Source: Candidatus Thiodiazotropha endoloripes (lineage in GTDB: Bacteria > Pseudomonadota > Gammaproteobacteria > Chromatiales > Chromatiaceae). From it: DNA of 64,000 nt. Every line of letters starts with the position of its first letter. Position 1 is the stretch's first letter. Shown here one piece after another: positions 18,662 to 27,176 of this stretch. Position numbers and translations under genes: made by a program. The notes beneath the pieces were generated by a model that saw only the letters and a list, made by a program, of their open reading frames with translations, did no database searches and was not told the origin of the DNA. Where the stretch lies: contig NZ_LVJW01000003.1 of NCBI RefSeq assembly GCF_001708965.1, positions 2,211,834 to 2,275,833 of the forward strand, read 5' to 3'.

Positions 18662-19300
18662 ATGACAACTGAGGGCCCGATACCTGTCGAAATCAACTTG
18701 CACCGCAAGAGACGGCTGCTGTTGCTGAGCTTCTCCGATGGCCGTAATTTCGAACTTCCTTGTGAATATCTGAGAGTTTTTTCCTCAGCGGCAGAGGTCA
18801 AGGCGAGCGACACCCCGATCACCGGCAAGGAGCATGTGAATATCGACAGAATCGAGCCCCAGGGCCATTATGCTGTCCGTCTGGTATTCGATGATGGACA
18901 TGACACCGGGATCTACTCCTGGGAGACCCTCTATCAGCTCGGCAGCAACTATCAGGAAAACTGGCACAATTACCTGACAAAGCTCGACACGCTGGGTTAT
19001 CAACGCCAAGCGAGTGAACATCAGAATCGATCAATAAAAATCTTCTACTTCGCCTGGCTGGCTAACAAAACCGGGAAACAGTCCGAGGAGATAGAGCTGC
19101 CTCAGTCGGTCACAACCATTGCCGAATTGCTGAAGCTTTTGAGCATGCGTCGACCTGAAATTGCGCCTGTATTTGACGAGGCGTTGCTCCGCCCGATTGT
19201 AAATAAACAGTTCGCCGAATTGTTCACTCACCTGGATCATGGTGACGAAGTGGCCCTGGTGCCCAACCAGCCTACGCCTCCGGCGACAGCCGATATCTGA
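18662..19300 (+). CDS. DUF971 domain fused to a MoaD/ThiS-like ubiquitin fold
   Basis: Residues about 1-110 form a DUF971 domain (LLLLSFSDGRNFELPCEYLR, then GHYAVRLVFDDGHDTGIYSW), as found at the N-terminus of gamma-butyrobetaine hydroxylases and as a stand-alone protein. Residues about 120-203 form a beta-grasp domain like MoaD (IKIFYFAWLANKTGKQSEEI, then LDHGDEVALVPNQ). A working MoaD or ThiS ends in Gly-Gly; this one continues PTPPATADI and stops, so it cannot be thiocarboxylated in the usual way unless processed. MoaD-like fusions suggest a link with molybdopterin or Fe-S assembly, but the function is open. Confidence 0.78.
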   Translation: MTTEGPIPVEINLHRKRRLLLLSFSDGRNFELPCEYLRVFSSAAEVKASDTPITGKEHVNIDRIEPQGHYAVRLVFDDGHDTGIYSWETLYQLGSNYQENWHNYLTKLDTLGYQRQASEHQNRSIKIFYFAWLANKTGKQSEEIELPQSVTTIAELLKLLSMRRPEIAPVFDEALLRPIVNKQFAELFTHLDHGDEVALVPNQPTPPATADI

Positions 19301-19343
19301 CCACGATCGCAGCGGAATAATCTTCAATACAAGCCGCGAATGG

Positions 19344-19398
19344 GCAAAGCACCGCAAACACACAAATGACTTATTGGCGTCACTTTACGGTGCTTTGC
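19344..19398. terminator. Inverted repeat between convergent genes
   Basis: GCAAAGCACCG (19344-19354) and CGGTGCTTTGC (19388-19398) are perfect 11-bp inverted copies between the convergent DUF971-MoaD and gspC genes, so the hairpin may act as a bidirectional terminator. It lacks a clear T-run. The left flank (GCCGCGAATGGGCA, from 19333) matches the GAAT-phased repeat at 36316. Confidence 0.45.
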
Positions 19399-19420
19399 AG
19401 CCTTATCAGTCGAAAAACAA

Positions 19421-20371
19421 CTAATTCAGATCGAAACTCAAGGTGCGGCTTTGACCGTTACGGATGATATCCACTTGGAGGTTCGAGGCATCTTTCAGCT
19501 GGTCCATCAGTTTCATGGCCTCTTTGTCATTGGTCAATGGCACCCCATTCACTGCGGTAACCAGGTCCGAAGGTCTCACCCCAAGCTGATTGTAGAGCTC
19601 CCGGTTCTTCTGTGGCAGGATTCGATAGCCTTTCATGCCGTCTCGTGATTTCACCGGCACAAACCTGACATACTCAAAGACCTTCAATGGCTCCTGCTTC
19701 AACATATCCCGATATTTACTCAGATTGGGATTACGGGATACCGGACCTGGACCAAAATTGTCTGTGGACTTGACCGTTCTTTTTGCGGATTTCCCGGACC
19801 TTCGTTGACTGGGAGCGCTGTTGTTTTTCAACTTGGGGAAACGCAGCACTTCAGATTGTCCCTTTCTCAACAGCACTACCCGGTCTGTATAGACCGCCTG
19901 AAGCGTGACACCGGACATGATTGCACTGCCCACTTTGTGATATTTCTGGTCTGAGCCCTTGGCGATGATGGCTGCACCGTTTTCCGGCAGATCCGCAACG
20001 AAAACCCCATGCAAGGTCAGATTCAAGCGGGTTTCCGGTGCTTTTTTATCGACTTTCTTCGGCTTTTTAACGGCTCCGGCTTTACCGAACAGATGCAGAT
20101 CCGAGACCTTTGAGAGTCGTGTATCACTGCTTGCTGATGAATTGACGGAGGCGGTTTGCTGGGTCTCTGTGGGAGCACGGTGATAAGGCACATCCGGTAC
20201 GGGTATCAGACCCCAGGTAAGATCAGCCGCGCGCCAGCTGATCAGCAGGATCAAGAGTATGGCAACAACTATGGGCAACTGATTGCTGACGAAGCCCTCC
20301 AACCATTTGGGGGTACTCTTATCGCCTACCCATCCATCCAGATAGGATTGTGCACGTGTTGCAAAATTCAT
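19421..20371 (-). CDS. gspC: Type II secretion protein C-like (PDZ)
   Basis: The 316-residue protein has a short cytoplasmic part, one membrane helix (about 31-48, PIVVAILLILLISWRAADL), the homology region (TRLNLTLHGVFVADLPENG, AIIAKGSDQKYHKVG) and a C-terminal PDZ domain (about 225-316, LGVRPSDLVTAVNGVPL). This is the GspC architecture; GspC links the inner-membrane platform to the GspD secretin. No other gsp gene is in the window, so it is either a separated member of the T2SS or a paralogue. Confidence 0.85.
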   Translation of the reverse strand: MNFATRAQSYLDGWVGDKSTPKWLEGFVSNQLPIVVAILLILLISWRAADLTWGLIPVPDVPYHRAPTETQQTASVNSSASSDTRLSKVSDLHLFGKAGAVKKPKKVDKKAPETRLNLTLHGVFVADLPENGAAIIAKGSDQKYHKVGSAIMSGVTLQAVYTDRVVLLRKGQSEVLRFPKLKNNSAPSQRRSGKSAKRTVKSTDNFGPGPVSRNPNLSKYRDMLKQEPLKVFEYVRFVPVKSRDGMKGYRILPQKNRELYNQLGVRPSDLVTAVNGVPLTNDKEAMKLMDQLKDASNLQVDIIRNGQSRTLSFDLN

Positions 20372-20386
20372 CTCAATTATCCACTC

Positions 20387-20448
20387 GAGCCTGTTACCGC
20401 TAATCCAATCAGCCTAGGGCCTGTTAGTACTAATCCAATAGGCCCTAG
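20387..20448. repeat. Two tandem short copies of the TAGGGCCTGTTA repeat
   Basis: GAGCCTGTTACCGCTAATCC begins at 20387, and a second unit, TAGGGCCTGTTAGTACTAAT, runs from about 20415 to the right end GGCCCTAG at 20441-20448. Both match the ends of the 4341 element and lie between gspC and dedD. Confidence 0.65.
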
Positions 20449-20467
20449 AACCTCTGGCCAACCTCCC

Positions 20468-21055
20468 CTATTCAGGGTAGCGCATCAGTTTCGGATTCAG
20501 TTTAAATTCTCTCTTAATCTTAGCAAGCATCTTTTCAGCAAGTCTGTGATCCACCTCAGGACCTACTCTGACACGATAGTGTGGCTTTCCGTTCAGTTTA
20601 ACCGGCGCCATTTGTGCTGGCAGCTGCGCTTTTCGTAATCTTTGCACCAGTTTATTTGCGTTGCTTTCATTCGTCAGACTGGCCACCTGGATTATCCACG
20701 CCGTAGGAGAAGGACGTGGTTTATCTCCCTTCCCACTCTGTTTTGGCACACTCTTTTCGACCGGTTTTTTGCTGACAACCGGTTTTGCTTTCGGCTCGGG
20801 CTCGGGTTTTGAGACTGCTTCAGCCGCCGCTTTCGGTGCCGGTGGCTTCACCACCATTTTCTGCTCTGGTTTTTCAGGGGGTTGGCTGGCAACCGGTTGA
20901 TCTTGCCGGGATTGAGGCTTGATCGGTATGGCATGGGTGGATTTATCCCTTTGCTCAACCGGTTCCTCGATCAACATCGGTACAAAAATGACCACCAGTG
21001 CTACCAGCACGGCGCCACCCAGCATCCGCTGTTTCAGTCTCTCCTCCAGAGCCAT
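20468..21055 (-). CDS. dedD: SPOR-domain cell-division protein, DedD-like
   Basis: The 195-residue protein has an N-terminal RMLGGAVLVALVVIFVPMLI membrane helix (about 10-29), a Pro/Lys-rich periplasmic linker (about 50-108) and a C-terminal SPOR domain (WIIQVASLTNESNANKLVQR, then HYRVRVGP). SPOR domains bind denuded peptidoglycan at the septum. The position directly after folC is that of gammaproteobacterial dedD. Confidence 0.88.
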   Translation of the reverse strand: MALEERLKQRMLGGAVLVALVVIFVPMLIEEPVEQRDKSTHAIPIKPQSRQDQPVASQPPEKPEQKMVVKPPAPKAAAEAVSKPEPEPKAKPVVSKKPVEKSVPKQSGKGDKPRPSPTAWIIQVASLTNESNANKLVQRLRKAQLPAQMAPVKLNGKPHYRVRVGPEVDHRLAEKMLAKIKREFKLNPKLMRYPE

Positions 21056-21071
21056 ATCTTCTTTATTCCTC

Positions 21072-21095
21072 TAGGACCTGTTAATACTCATAACT
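21072..21095. repeat. Half copy of the palindromic repeat
   Basis: TAGGACCTGTTAATACTCAT at 21072-21091 matches the left end of the interspersed repeat with a few changes; no right end follows. It lies just upstream of dedD, in the folC-dedD gap. Confidence 0.4.
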
Positions 21096-21248
21096 GTGGC
21101 TTCAAACTCGGAACAGGTGTCCGCTCAGACATATGATCGGTCGCCAGTTGATATATGCTTCAACATCCATCGTTATGCAAGTATATCAGTTCCCTTATGC
21201 GACCTCATGCCGGGTTGATGAGCATTCTGTCAGGCAAGGTCAAGCGAG

Positions 21249-22523
21249 CTATTCTGTTTTTGGATCAATAACATCCAGGGCATCGCCGACAACCAGGAAG
21301 GAGCCGAATATCACGATCAGATCTTCTCCCTTGGCAGTGCCCTGAATGGATTCGTATGCACTTGAAAAGTCCGAATAACAGTGCACAGGTACCTTCTCCC
21401 CACGCTGCCGGACTACCCTGGCCAATTGCTCAGCCGATTGTCCCCTCGCCCCGGGCAGATCAACAAGATACCAACCGGATATGGCGGAATGGAGGCACTC
21501 TACAATGGCCTCGGTATCCTTGTCCTTCAGCAAGCCGAACAGCGCATAGACCTCAGCCGGCCAATCCAGACGATCGAGATAGCGCCTCAATGAAGCCACG
21601 GCCTGGGCGTTGTGTGCCACATCCAGCAACAGGCTGGGCTGTCCCTCGATCAACTGTGTACGCCCTTGTAGTGAGACCTGCCTGAGACCTTCTGAGAGCT
21701 GATCCTGATCCAGCGGCAGCCTGGATTGAAGCAGGCTGCTGACCATCACGACGGCACTGGTATTGTGTAACTGTCCCTGACCTGTCAGACGAGCCTGAGG
21801 CAGTGTCAACGGCTCACGCCCTGATCTCTGCCATTGAAGGCGATCATCTGACTGACTGGCATTGAAATCCCGGCCGGCAAGGTAGAGCTCGGCACCAATC
21901 TGCTTTGCGTATCCCAACACACTCTGCGGAGTCTCGTTCTCGCCGACGACAACCGGCTGTTTCGGACGCATGATACCGGCCTTCTCCAGCCCGATCTCCT
22001 CCCGGCTGTTGCCAAGCCAATCGGTATGGTCCAGATCCACCGTGGTGATCAGCGCCAGATCGGCATCAATGATATTCACCGCATCCAGCCTGCCCCCCAG
22101 GCCGACCTCCAGAATCACCAGATCCAGCGTTTGCTCTGCAAAGATCTTCAGTGCAGCCAGGGTGGCAAATTCGAAGTAGGTCAAAGCCGTCTCACCACGG
22201 GCCTGATCGACCTGCTCAAAAGCCAGGCAGAGCGCTTCGTCACTCACCTCCCGACCGTCAATCCGGATACGTTCGTTGTATCGCATCAGGTGTGGAGAGG
22301 TATAGGCTCCTACACGGTAGCCACCCTGGCGGTAGATACTCTCCAGTATGGCCACGCTGGAACCCTTGCCGTTGGTGCCCGCGATGGTCACCACCAGTGA
22401 CTGCAGGCCTGCGGGTTTGAGACGTCGCCAGACACTGGCTACCCGTTCCAAGCCGAGTTCTATCTCCTTGGGGTGCAAGGTTGTTTGCCAGTCGAGCCAC
22501 TGCTCGAGGGAGTTGAAGCGCAT
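21249..22523 (-). CDS. folC: Folylpolyglutamate/dihydrofolate synthase
   Basis: FolC adds glutamate to dihydropteroate and then to folates. The 424-residue Mur-ligase-family protein has the P-loop TIAGTNGKGSSVAIL, the omega-loop signature YTSPHLMRYNERIRIDG, EVGLGGRLDAVNI and DLDHTDWLG. The downstream partner dedD and upstream accD are the usual gammaproteobacterial neighbours. Confidence 0.95.
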   Translation of the reverse strand: MRFNSLEQWLDWQTTLHPKEIELGLERVASVWRRLKPAGLQSLVVTIAGTNGKGSSVAILESIYRQGGYRVGAYTSPHLMRYNERIRIDGREVSDEALCLAFEQVDQARGETALTYFEFATLAALKIFAEQTLDLVILEVGLGGRLDAVNIIDADLALITTVDLDHTDWLGNSREEIGLEKAGIMRPKQPVVVGENETPQSVLGYAKQIGAELYLAGRDFNASQSDDRLQWQRSGREPLTLPQARLTGQGQLHNTSAVVMVSSLLQSRLPLDQDQLSEGLRQVSLQGRTQLIEGQPSLLLDVAHNAQAVASLRRYLDRLDWPAEVYALFGLLKDKDTEAIVECLHSAISGWYLVDLPGARGQSAEQLARVVRQRGEKVPVHCYSDFSSAYESIQGTAKGEDLIVIFGSFLVVGDALDVIDPKTE

Positions 22524-22594
22524 TACTGATTATCGCAAGTGGATCAAAGCGGTAGATCCAACCCACCACTGCAGATAAGTGACATACCAGCCGG

Positions 22595-23455
22595 TCAGGC
22601 CCGGGGTTTACTCATCAGAATGCTGATCAGGTCTGAGATACGATCACGCATATCACGTCGATCGATAATCATATCGATGGCGCCGTGTTCGAGTAGAAAC
22701 TCACTGCGTTGAAAGCCTTCCGGCAACTTCTCACGCACCGTCTGCTCGATGACTCTGGGCCCTGCGAAACCGATCAGTGCATTGGGCTCCGCGACATTGA
22801 TATCGCCCAGCATCGCCAGACTGGCTGAAACACCACCCATGGTTGGATCAGTCATCACAGAGATGAAGGGCAAACCACGCTTCTGCAGACGTTCCAGTGC
22901 TGCACTGGTCTTGGCCATCTGCATCAGAGAGAACAGGGACTCCTGCATGCGTGCTCCACCGGAGGCGGAGAAACAGACCAGAGGGGTATGGCGCTCCAGC
23001 GACATGTTGACGGCCCGAACAAATCGTTCACCGACCACCGATCCCATGGATCCGCCCATGAAACTGAATTCGAAGGAGGCAACGATGATATCCATCCCTT
23101 TCAGCTGACCCCGCATCGCGACCAGAGCATCCTTCTCGCCCGATCCTTTCTGTGCCTGGGTCAGGCGTTCTTTATATTTCTTACTGTCTTTGAATTTCAG
23201 CGGATCGACAGACTCGAGATTGGCACCGATCTCCTCCTGAGGTTCAGGATCGAGAAAGGTCTCAATCCGCCGTCTGGCGCCGATTCGGTTGTGGTAATGG
23301 CATTTCGGACAAACATCCAGATTTCTTTCCATCTCCGCCCGGTAGAGAATTGCACTGCAACCGGGGCACTTGGCCCACAATCCCTCAGGGACTGCTCGTT
23401 TATGGCCGGCATCCGTACGGATCCGGCTTGGCATCAGTTTTTCGAACCAACTCAT
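22595..23455 (-). CDS. accD: Acetyl-CoA carboxylase carboxyltransferase beta subunit
   Basis: AccD pairs with AccA to move the carboxyl group from biotin to acetyl-CoA, giving malonyl-CoA. The 286-residue protein has the N-terminal zinc ribbon ([10 protein letters not shown] and CPKCHYHNR) and the crotonase-fold core with [19 protein letters not shown] and [16 protein letters not shown]. It is 21 bp downstream of trpA in the trpF-trpB-trpA-accD-folC run. Confidence 0.96.
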   Translation of the reverse strand: MSWFEKLMPSRIRTDAGHKRAVPEGLWAKCPGCSAILYRAEMERNLDVCPKCHYHNRIGARRRIETFLDPEPQEEIGANLESVDPLKFKDSKKYKERLTQAQKGSGEKDALVAMRGQLKGMDIIVASFEFSFMGGSMGSVVGERFVRAVNMSLERHTPLVCFSASGGARMQESLFSLMQMAKTSAALERLQKRGLPFISVMTDPTMGGVSASLAMLGDINVAEPNALIGFAGPRVIEQTVREKLPEGFQRSEFLLEHGAIDMIIDRRDMRDRISDLISILMSKPRA

Positions 23456-23476
23456 AGATGTAGTTAACCTTTATCG

Positions 23477-24292
23477 TTATTTATGTACAGCGTTGTCCAT
23501 CGCCTGCCTCATGTTTGAGAGCAGTTCCCGCAACGCAGCACCGATCTTTTCCGGTTGATCGGCCAGTGCCTCAACCCGGGATACCAGCGCACTGCCCACC
23601 ACCACAGCGTCGGCCACCTGGGAGACCGCCGCAGCCGTCTCAGCATCCTTGATTCCGAAACCCACGCCTACCGGCAGATCGGTATTTTCACGAATCTGCT
23701 TAAGTTTTTCATCCAAACTCTTTATATCGAGATGGCTGGCACCGGTAACCCCTTTCACAGAGACATAGTAGACGAAGCCTCCGGAGAGTTCACAGATCCG
23801 CTCAATACGAGACGCTGTACTGGTGGGCGCCACCAGATAGATCTGATCCAGACCATGCTGTTGCAGTGTCTGTTGGAACTCCTGACCCTCTTCAGGTGGC
23901 AGGTCGACCACCAGCACACCATCCACACCCGCTTCAGCTGCCTGTTCGGCAAAAATCTGGTAGCCCATGATTTCGATCGGATTCAGATAACCCATCAGGA
24001 TTACCGGTGTCTCACGATCCATCTGCCTGAAACGACTGACCATTTCCAGCACATCTCTGAGACTGACATGATACTCCAGTGCCCGCTCACTTGCCCGCTG
24101 AATTACCGGACCATCGGCCATCGGATCGGAAAACGGGATACCCAGCTCAATCATGTCTGCACCCCCGGCAACCAGATCCTGCATCAGATCGACGGTGATC
24201 TCAGGCAGTGGATCACCGGCGGTGATAAAGGGAACCAGTGCGGTTTTCTGCTGCTGCCGAAGCTGGGCAAACTTCTCCTTGAGCATGCTCAT
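23477..24292 (-). CDS. trpA: Tryptophan synthase alpha subunit
   Basis: TrpA cleaves indole-3-glycerol phosphate to indole. The 271-residue TIM-barrel protein has the catalytic Glu in [20 protein letters not shown], the catalytic Asp in [14 protein letters not shown], and the phosphate-binding end with GVTGA and [10 protein letters not shown]. Its ATG overlaps the trpB stop (24289-24292). Confidence 0.97.
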   Translation of the reverse strand: MSMLKEKFAQLRQQQKTALVPFITAGDPLPEITVDLMQDLVAGGADMIELGIPFSDPMADGPVIQRASERALEYHVSLRDVLEMVSRFRQMDRETPVILMGYLNPIEIMGYQIFAEQAAEAGVDGVLVVDLPPEEGQEFQQTLQQHGLDQIYLVAPTSTASRIERICELSGGFVYYVSVKGVTGASHLDIKSLDEKLKQIRENTDLPVGVGFGIKDAETAAAVSQVADAVVVGSALVSRVEALADQPEKIGAALRELLSNMRQAMDNAVHK

Positions 24293-25506
24293 ATCTTCAG
24301 TCCCTCTTGTGCTGCTACGGTGTGCATGTCTTTATCCCCGCGACCTGAGAGATTCACCAGTACGATCTGGTCACGCCGCATGGTCTGGGCCAGCTTGGCA
24401 GCATAGGCCAGTGCATGGCTCGATTCGAGGGCCGGAATAATCCCCTCGATACGGGTCAGATCGTGAAATGCGGCCAACGCCTCCTGGTCGGTTACCGCCA
24501 CATAGTTGGCTCGACCGGTATCCTTCAGCCAGGCATGTTCGGGGCCGACACCCGGATAGTCCAAACCGGCAGAGATCGAATGGGTTTCAACGATCTGGCC
24601 ATCCTTGTCCTCCATCAGATAGGTCCTGTTACCGTGCAGTACACCAGGCTTGCCGGCACACAGCGGGGCGGCATGCTGACCGCTTTCCAGGCCGCTGCCT
24701 GCCGCCTCGACGCCGTAGATCGCAACCTCCTGGTCATCCAGATAGGGATAGAACAGACCGATCGCATTCGATCCTCCACCAACGCAGGCAACCAGAGCAT
24801 CCGGCTGGCGTCCCGCCTGTTCCGGCATCTGCCGACGCGATTCCCGCCCGATCACCGCCTGAAAATCTCTCACCATCGCAGGATAGGGATGGGGGCCAGC
24901 CACGGTGCCGATGATATAGAAGGTGTTATCCACATTGGTCACCCAATCACGCATTGCTTCATTGAGGGCATCCTTGAGGGTTTTGGAGCCGGATTCCACC
25001 GATCTGACTTCTGCACCCAGCAGGCGCATCCGATAGACATTCGCCTCCTGTCTGGCGATATCCACTGCCCCCATGTAGACCACGCACTCCAGTCCGAGGC
25101 GTGCTGCGACCGTGGCCGAAGCGACACCATGTTGCCCCGCTCCGGTCTCAGCGATAATCCGGGTCTTGCCCATATGCCGGGCCAGCAGTGCCTGACCTAC
25201 CGTGTTGTTGACCTTGTGTGCCCCGGTGTGATTCAGATCTTCACGCTTGAGATAGATCTGAGCGCCATTCAGCTCTTCACTCCATCGCTTGGCGTGGTAG
25301 ATGGGCGAGGGTCGTCCCACATAGTGTTTCAGATCCTCATCCAGCTCCTTGAGAAAGGCGTCATCCTGCATGAAGCGCTGATAGGCTTCACGCAGTTCAT
25401 TCAGGGGATCCATCAAAGTTTCGGAGACAAACAGTCCACCGTAGGGTCCGAAATGTCCCCGCTCGTCAGGATAGTTCCCAATCATCTTTTCAGTCGTTGT
25501 CACCAC
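24289..25506 (-). CDS. trpB: Tryptophan synthase beta subunit
   Basis: TrpB condenses indole with serine using PLP. The 405-residue protein has [16 protein letters not shown] at the start, the PLP lysine in [14 protein letters not shown], the GAGQHG loop and [10 protein letters not shown]. The start is taken at the GTG at 25506, which overlaps the trpF end by 17 bp, because GGGAG sits about 7 bases upstream; an ATG seven codons in (25485) is the alternative. Confidence 0.97.
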   Translation of the reverse strand: MVTTTEKMIGNYPDERGHFGPYGGLFVSETLMDPLNELREAYQRFMQDDAFLKELDEDLKHYVGRPSPIYHAKRWSEELNGAQIYLKREDLNHTGAHKVNNTVGQALLARHMGKTRIIAETGAGQHGVASATVAARLGLECVVYMGAVDIARQEANVYRMRLLGAEVRSVESGSKTLKDALNEAMRDWVTNVDNTFYIIGTVAGPHPYPAMVRDFQAVIGRESRRQMPEQAGRQPDALVACVGGGSNAIGLFYPYLDDQEVAIYGVEAAGSGLESGQHAAPLCAGKPGVLHGNRTYLMEDKDGQIVETHSISAGLDYPGVGPEHAWLKDTGRANYVAVTDQEALAAFHDLTRIEGIIPALESSHALAYAAKLAQTMRRDQIVLVNLSGRGDKDMHTVAAQEGLKI

Positions 25507-26116
25507 GCATCACTCCCGCAATGAAAGCCTCTATCTTTGCTGCATCTTTGATTCCCTTCGCCGCTTCCACACCACCGCTGACATCAACTGCATAGGGATG
25601 CAGTGACTCTACGGCCTGTGCCACATTCTCACTATTCAATCCCCCGGCGAGAATAATTTTCCCTGCCAGGGATTGAGGTACCAGATCCCAGTCAAAAGTC
25701 TTGCCGGTTCCACCAGGCACACCGGCCTGATAGGTATCCAGGAGCAGTCCCGATGCGTCCGCATATTGCTGTTCCAGGGATAGCAGGTCTGTCTCCTGGC
25801 GCATCCGGATCGCTTTGATCCACGGCCTGCCGAAGCCGCTACAATCCGCTGCGGATTCATCACCGTGAAACTGCAGCAAATCGAGGGGGACCCGATTCAT
25901 GATCTGTTCGATAACCGCCCTATCCTCATCCACGAACAGACCGACAACTGTAACAAAAGGCGGCAGGCTTTTCACAATCCGCTGCGCCTGTTCAACGCTG
26001 ACCGAGCGGGGGCTGGGAGGATAGAAGACCAGCCCTATGGCATCCGCACCGAAGCGGATTGCTGTTAGAGCATCCTCAGTCCGAGTAATTCCACAAATTT
26101 TGATTCTGGTTCTCAT
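25490..26116 (-). CDS. trpF: Phosphoribosylanthranilate isomerase
   Basis: TrpF converts phosphoribosylanthranilate to carboxyphenylaminodeoxyribulose phosphate. The 208-residue barrel has the catalytic Cys in [21 protein letters not shown], and the phosphate loop [12 protein letters not shown] with VDVSGGVE. It opens the trpF-trpB-trpA cluster; the other trp genes are not in the window. Confidence 0.96.
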   Translation of the reverse strand: MRTRIKICGITRTEDALTAIRFGADAIGLVFYPPSPRSVSVEQAQRIVKSLPPFVTVVGLFVDEDRAVIEQIMNRVPLDLLQFHGDESAADCSGFGRPWIKAIRMRQETDLLSLEQQYADASGLLLDTYQAGVPGGTGKTFDWDLVPQSLAGKIILAGGLNSENVAQAVESLHPYAVDVSGGVEAAKGIKDAAKIEAFIAGVMRGDND

Positions 26117-26203
26117 AGGTTGCAGAAAGATACAGCAAGCGAATAGCCGACGCTATGACCAGAAGCGGTTTTCCACGCTTTACCCATGACATCGACAAGG
26201 CCA

Positions 26204-26956
26204 TCAGCCCAATGCAAACTCCTCCGGATAATCCACCTGCGTCAGACAGAGCCCTTGAGGTGGTGCTGTCACCCCACCCAGGGTGCGATCACGAAGGGCC
26301 AGGATCTCATCGGCCCAGCTCTCAGACTGCTCCCCCTTGCCGATGGCGATCAGCACGCCGGCAATATTTCTCACCATATGATGCAGAAAGGCGTTGGCAT
26401 GGACATCGATGCTCAACATCTCCCCCTGACGGGTGACCGACAGACTGTGCATGGTCCTGACCGGGTGTTTCGCCTGGCATCCGAGTGCCCGATAGGATGA
26501 AAAATCGTGGGTACCGACCAGGTACTGAGCGGCCCGGTGCATCACCTGTTCATCCAGGGGTTTATGAACCCACACAGCCCGGTCACGCCACAATGCGGAA
26601 CGGTAGGTCCGATTGAGAATCAGATAGCGGTAGTGTCTACCGATTGCACTGAACCGGGCATGGAACTCCTCGGGCATCTGCTTCGCCCAGCAGACACTGA
26701 CATCCGCAGGCAGGTTTACATTTGTGCCTAACACCCAGGAGCGTTCTGTTCTTATTGATGGTGTATCGAAGTGCACGATCTGTCCCGTTGCGTGAACACC
26801 GGTGTCGGTCCGTCCCGCACAATGTACCGTCACTTCATGGTCAGCAACTTTAGAGAGCGCGATCTGCAGTGATTCCTGAACACTGCGCACGTCACCCTGG
26901 AACTGCCAGCCATGAAAGGCGGTACCGTCATACTCAACCCCCAATGCCACTCTCAT
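26204..26956 (-). CDS. truA: tRNA pseudouridine(38-40) synthase
   Basis: TruA modifies uridines 38-40 in the anticodon arm. The 250-residue protein has GVEYDGTAFHGWQFQ, the catalytic Asp in CAGRTDTGVHATGQIVHFD, the RYLILNR strand and the C-terminal MVRNIAGVLIAIGKG. It sits between fimV and trpF, the usual order. Confidence 0.96.
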   Translation of the reverse strand: MRVALGVEYDGTAFHGWQFQGDVRSVQESLQIALSKVADHEVTVHCAGRTDTGVHATGQIVHFDTPSIRTERSWVLGTNVNLPADVSVCWAKQMPEEFHARFSAIGRHYRYLILNRTYRSALWRDRAVWVHKPLDEQVMHRAAQYLVGTHDFSSYRALGCQAKHPVRTMHSLSVTRQGEMLSIDVHANAFLHHMVRNIAGVLIAIGKGEQSESWADEILALRDRTLGGVTAPPQGLCLTQVDYPEEFALG

Positions 26957-27116
26957 TGGTTGATCTGCCTACCGTTATCAGATTCGGCAGACCATCTGTC
27001 AATCCGGATCTGGCTGCCCGCGATTGGCCTCAACAGCAGTGTTGTTTTGGCTAACGGGTAAATAGAACAAAAAACGAGTGGATACATTTTCGAATTGAAA
27101 GCTCCTGAAATACAAA

Positions 27117-27164
27117 GGGCGCACTCTGTGCGCCCCTTAATCGATTCGGACAGAGTCTGTCCGA
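27117..27164. terminator. Tandem hairpins after fimV
   Basis: Two stem-loops lie between fimV and truA: GGGCGCAC-TCT-GTGCGCCC (27117-27135) and TCGGACA-N5-TGTCCGA (27146-27164). Read on the minus strand the first ends just before TTTGTA. They may terminate or attenuate fimV transcription. Confidence 0.55.
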
Positions 27165-27176
27165 GGTGGATAACAA

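Noticed and set aside
24415-25524. 369-codon plus-strand frame opposite trpB
   Set aside because: It is the antisense of a certain gene; composition reflects the GC-rich third positions of trpB.
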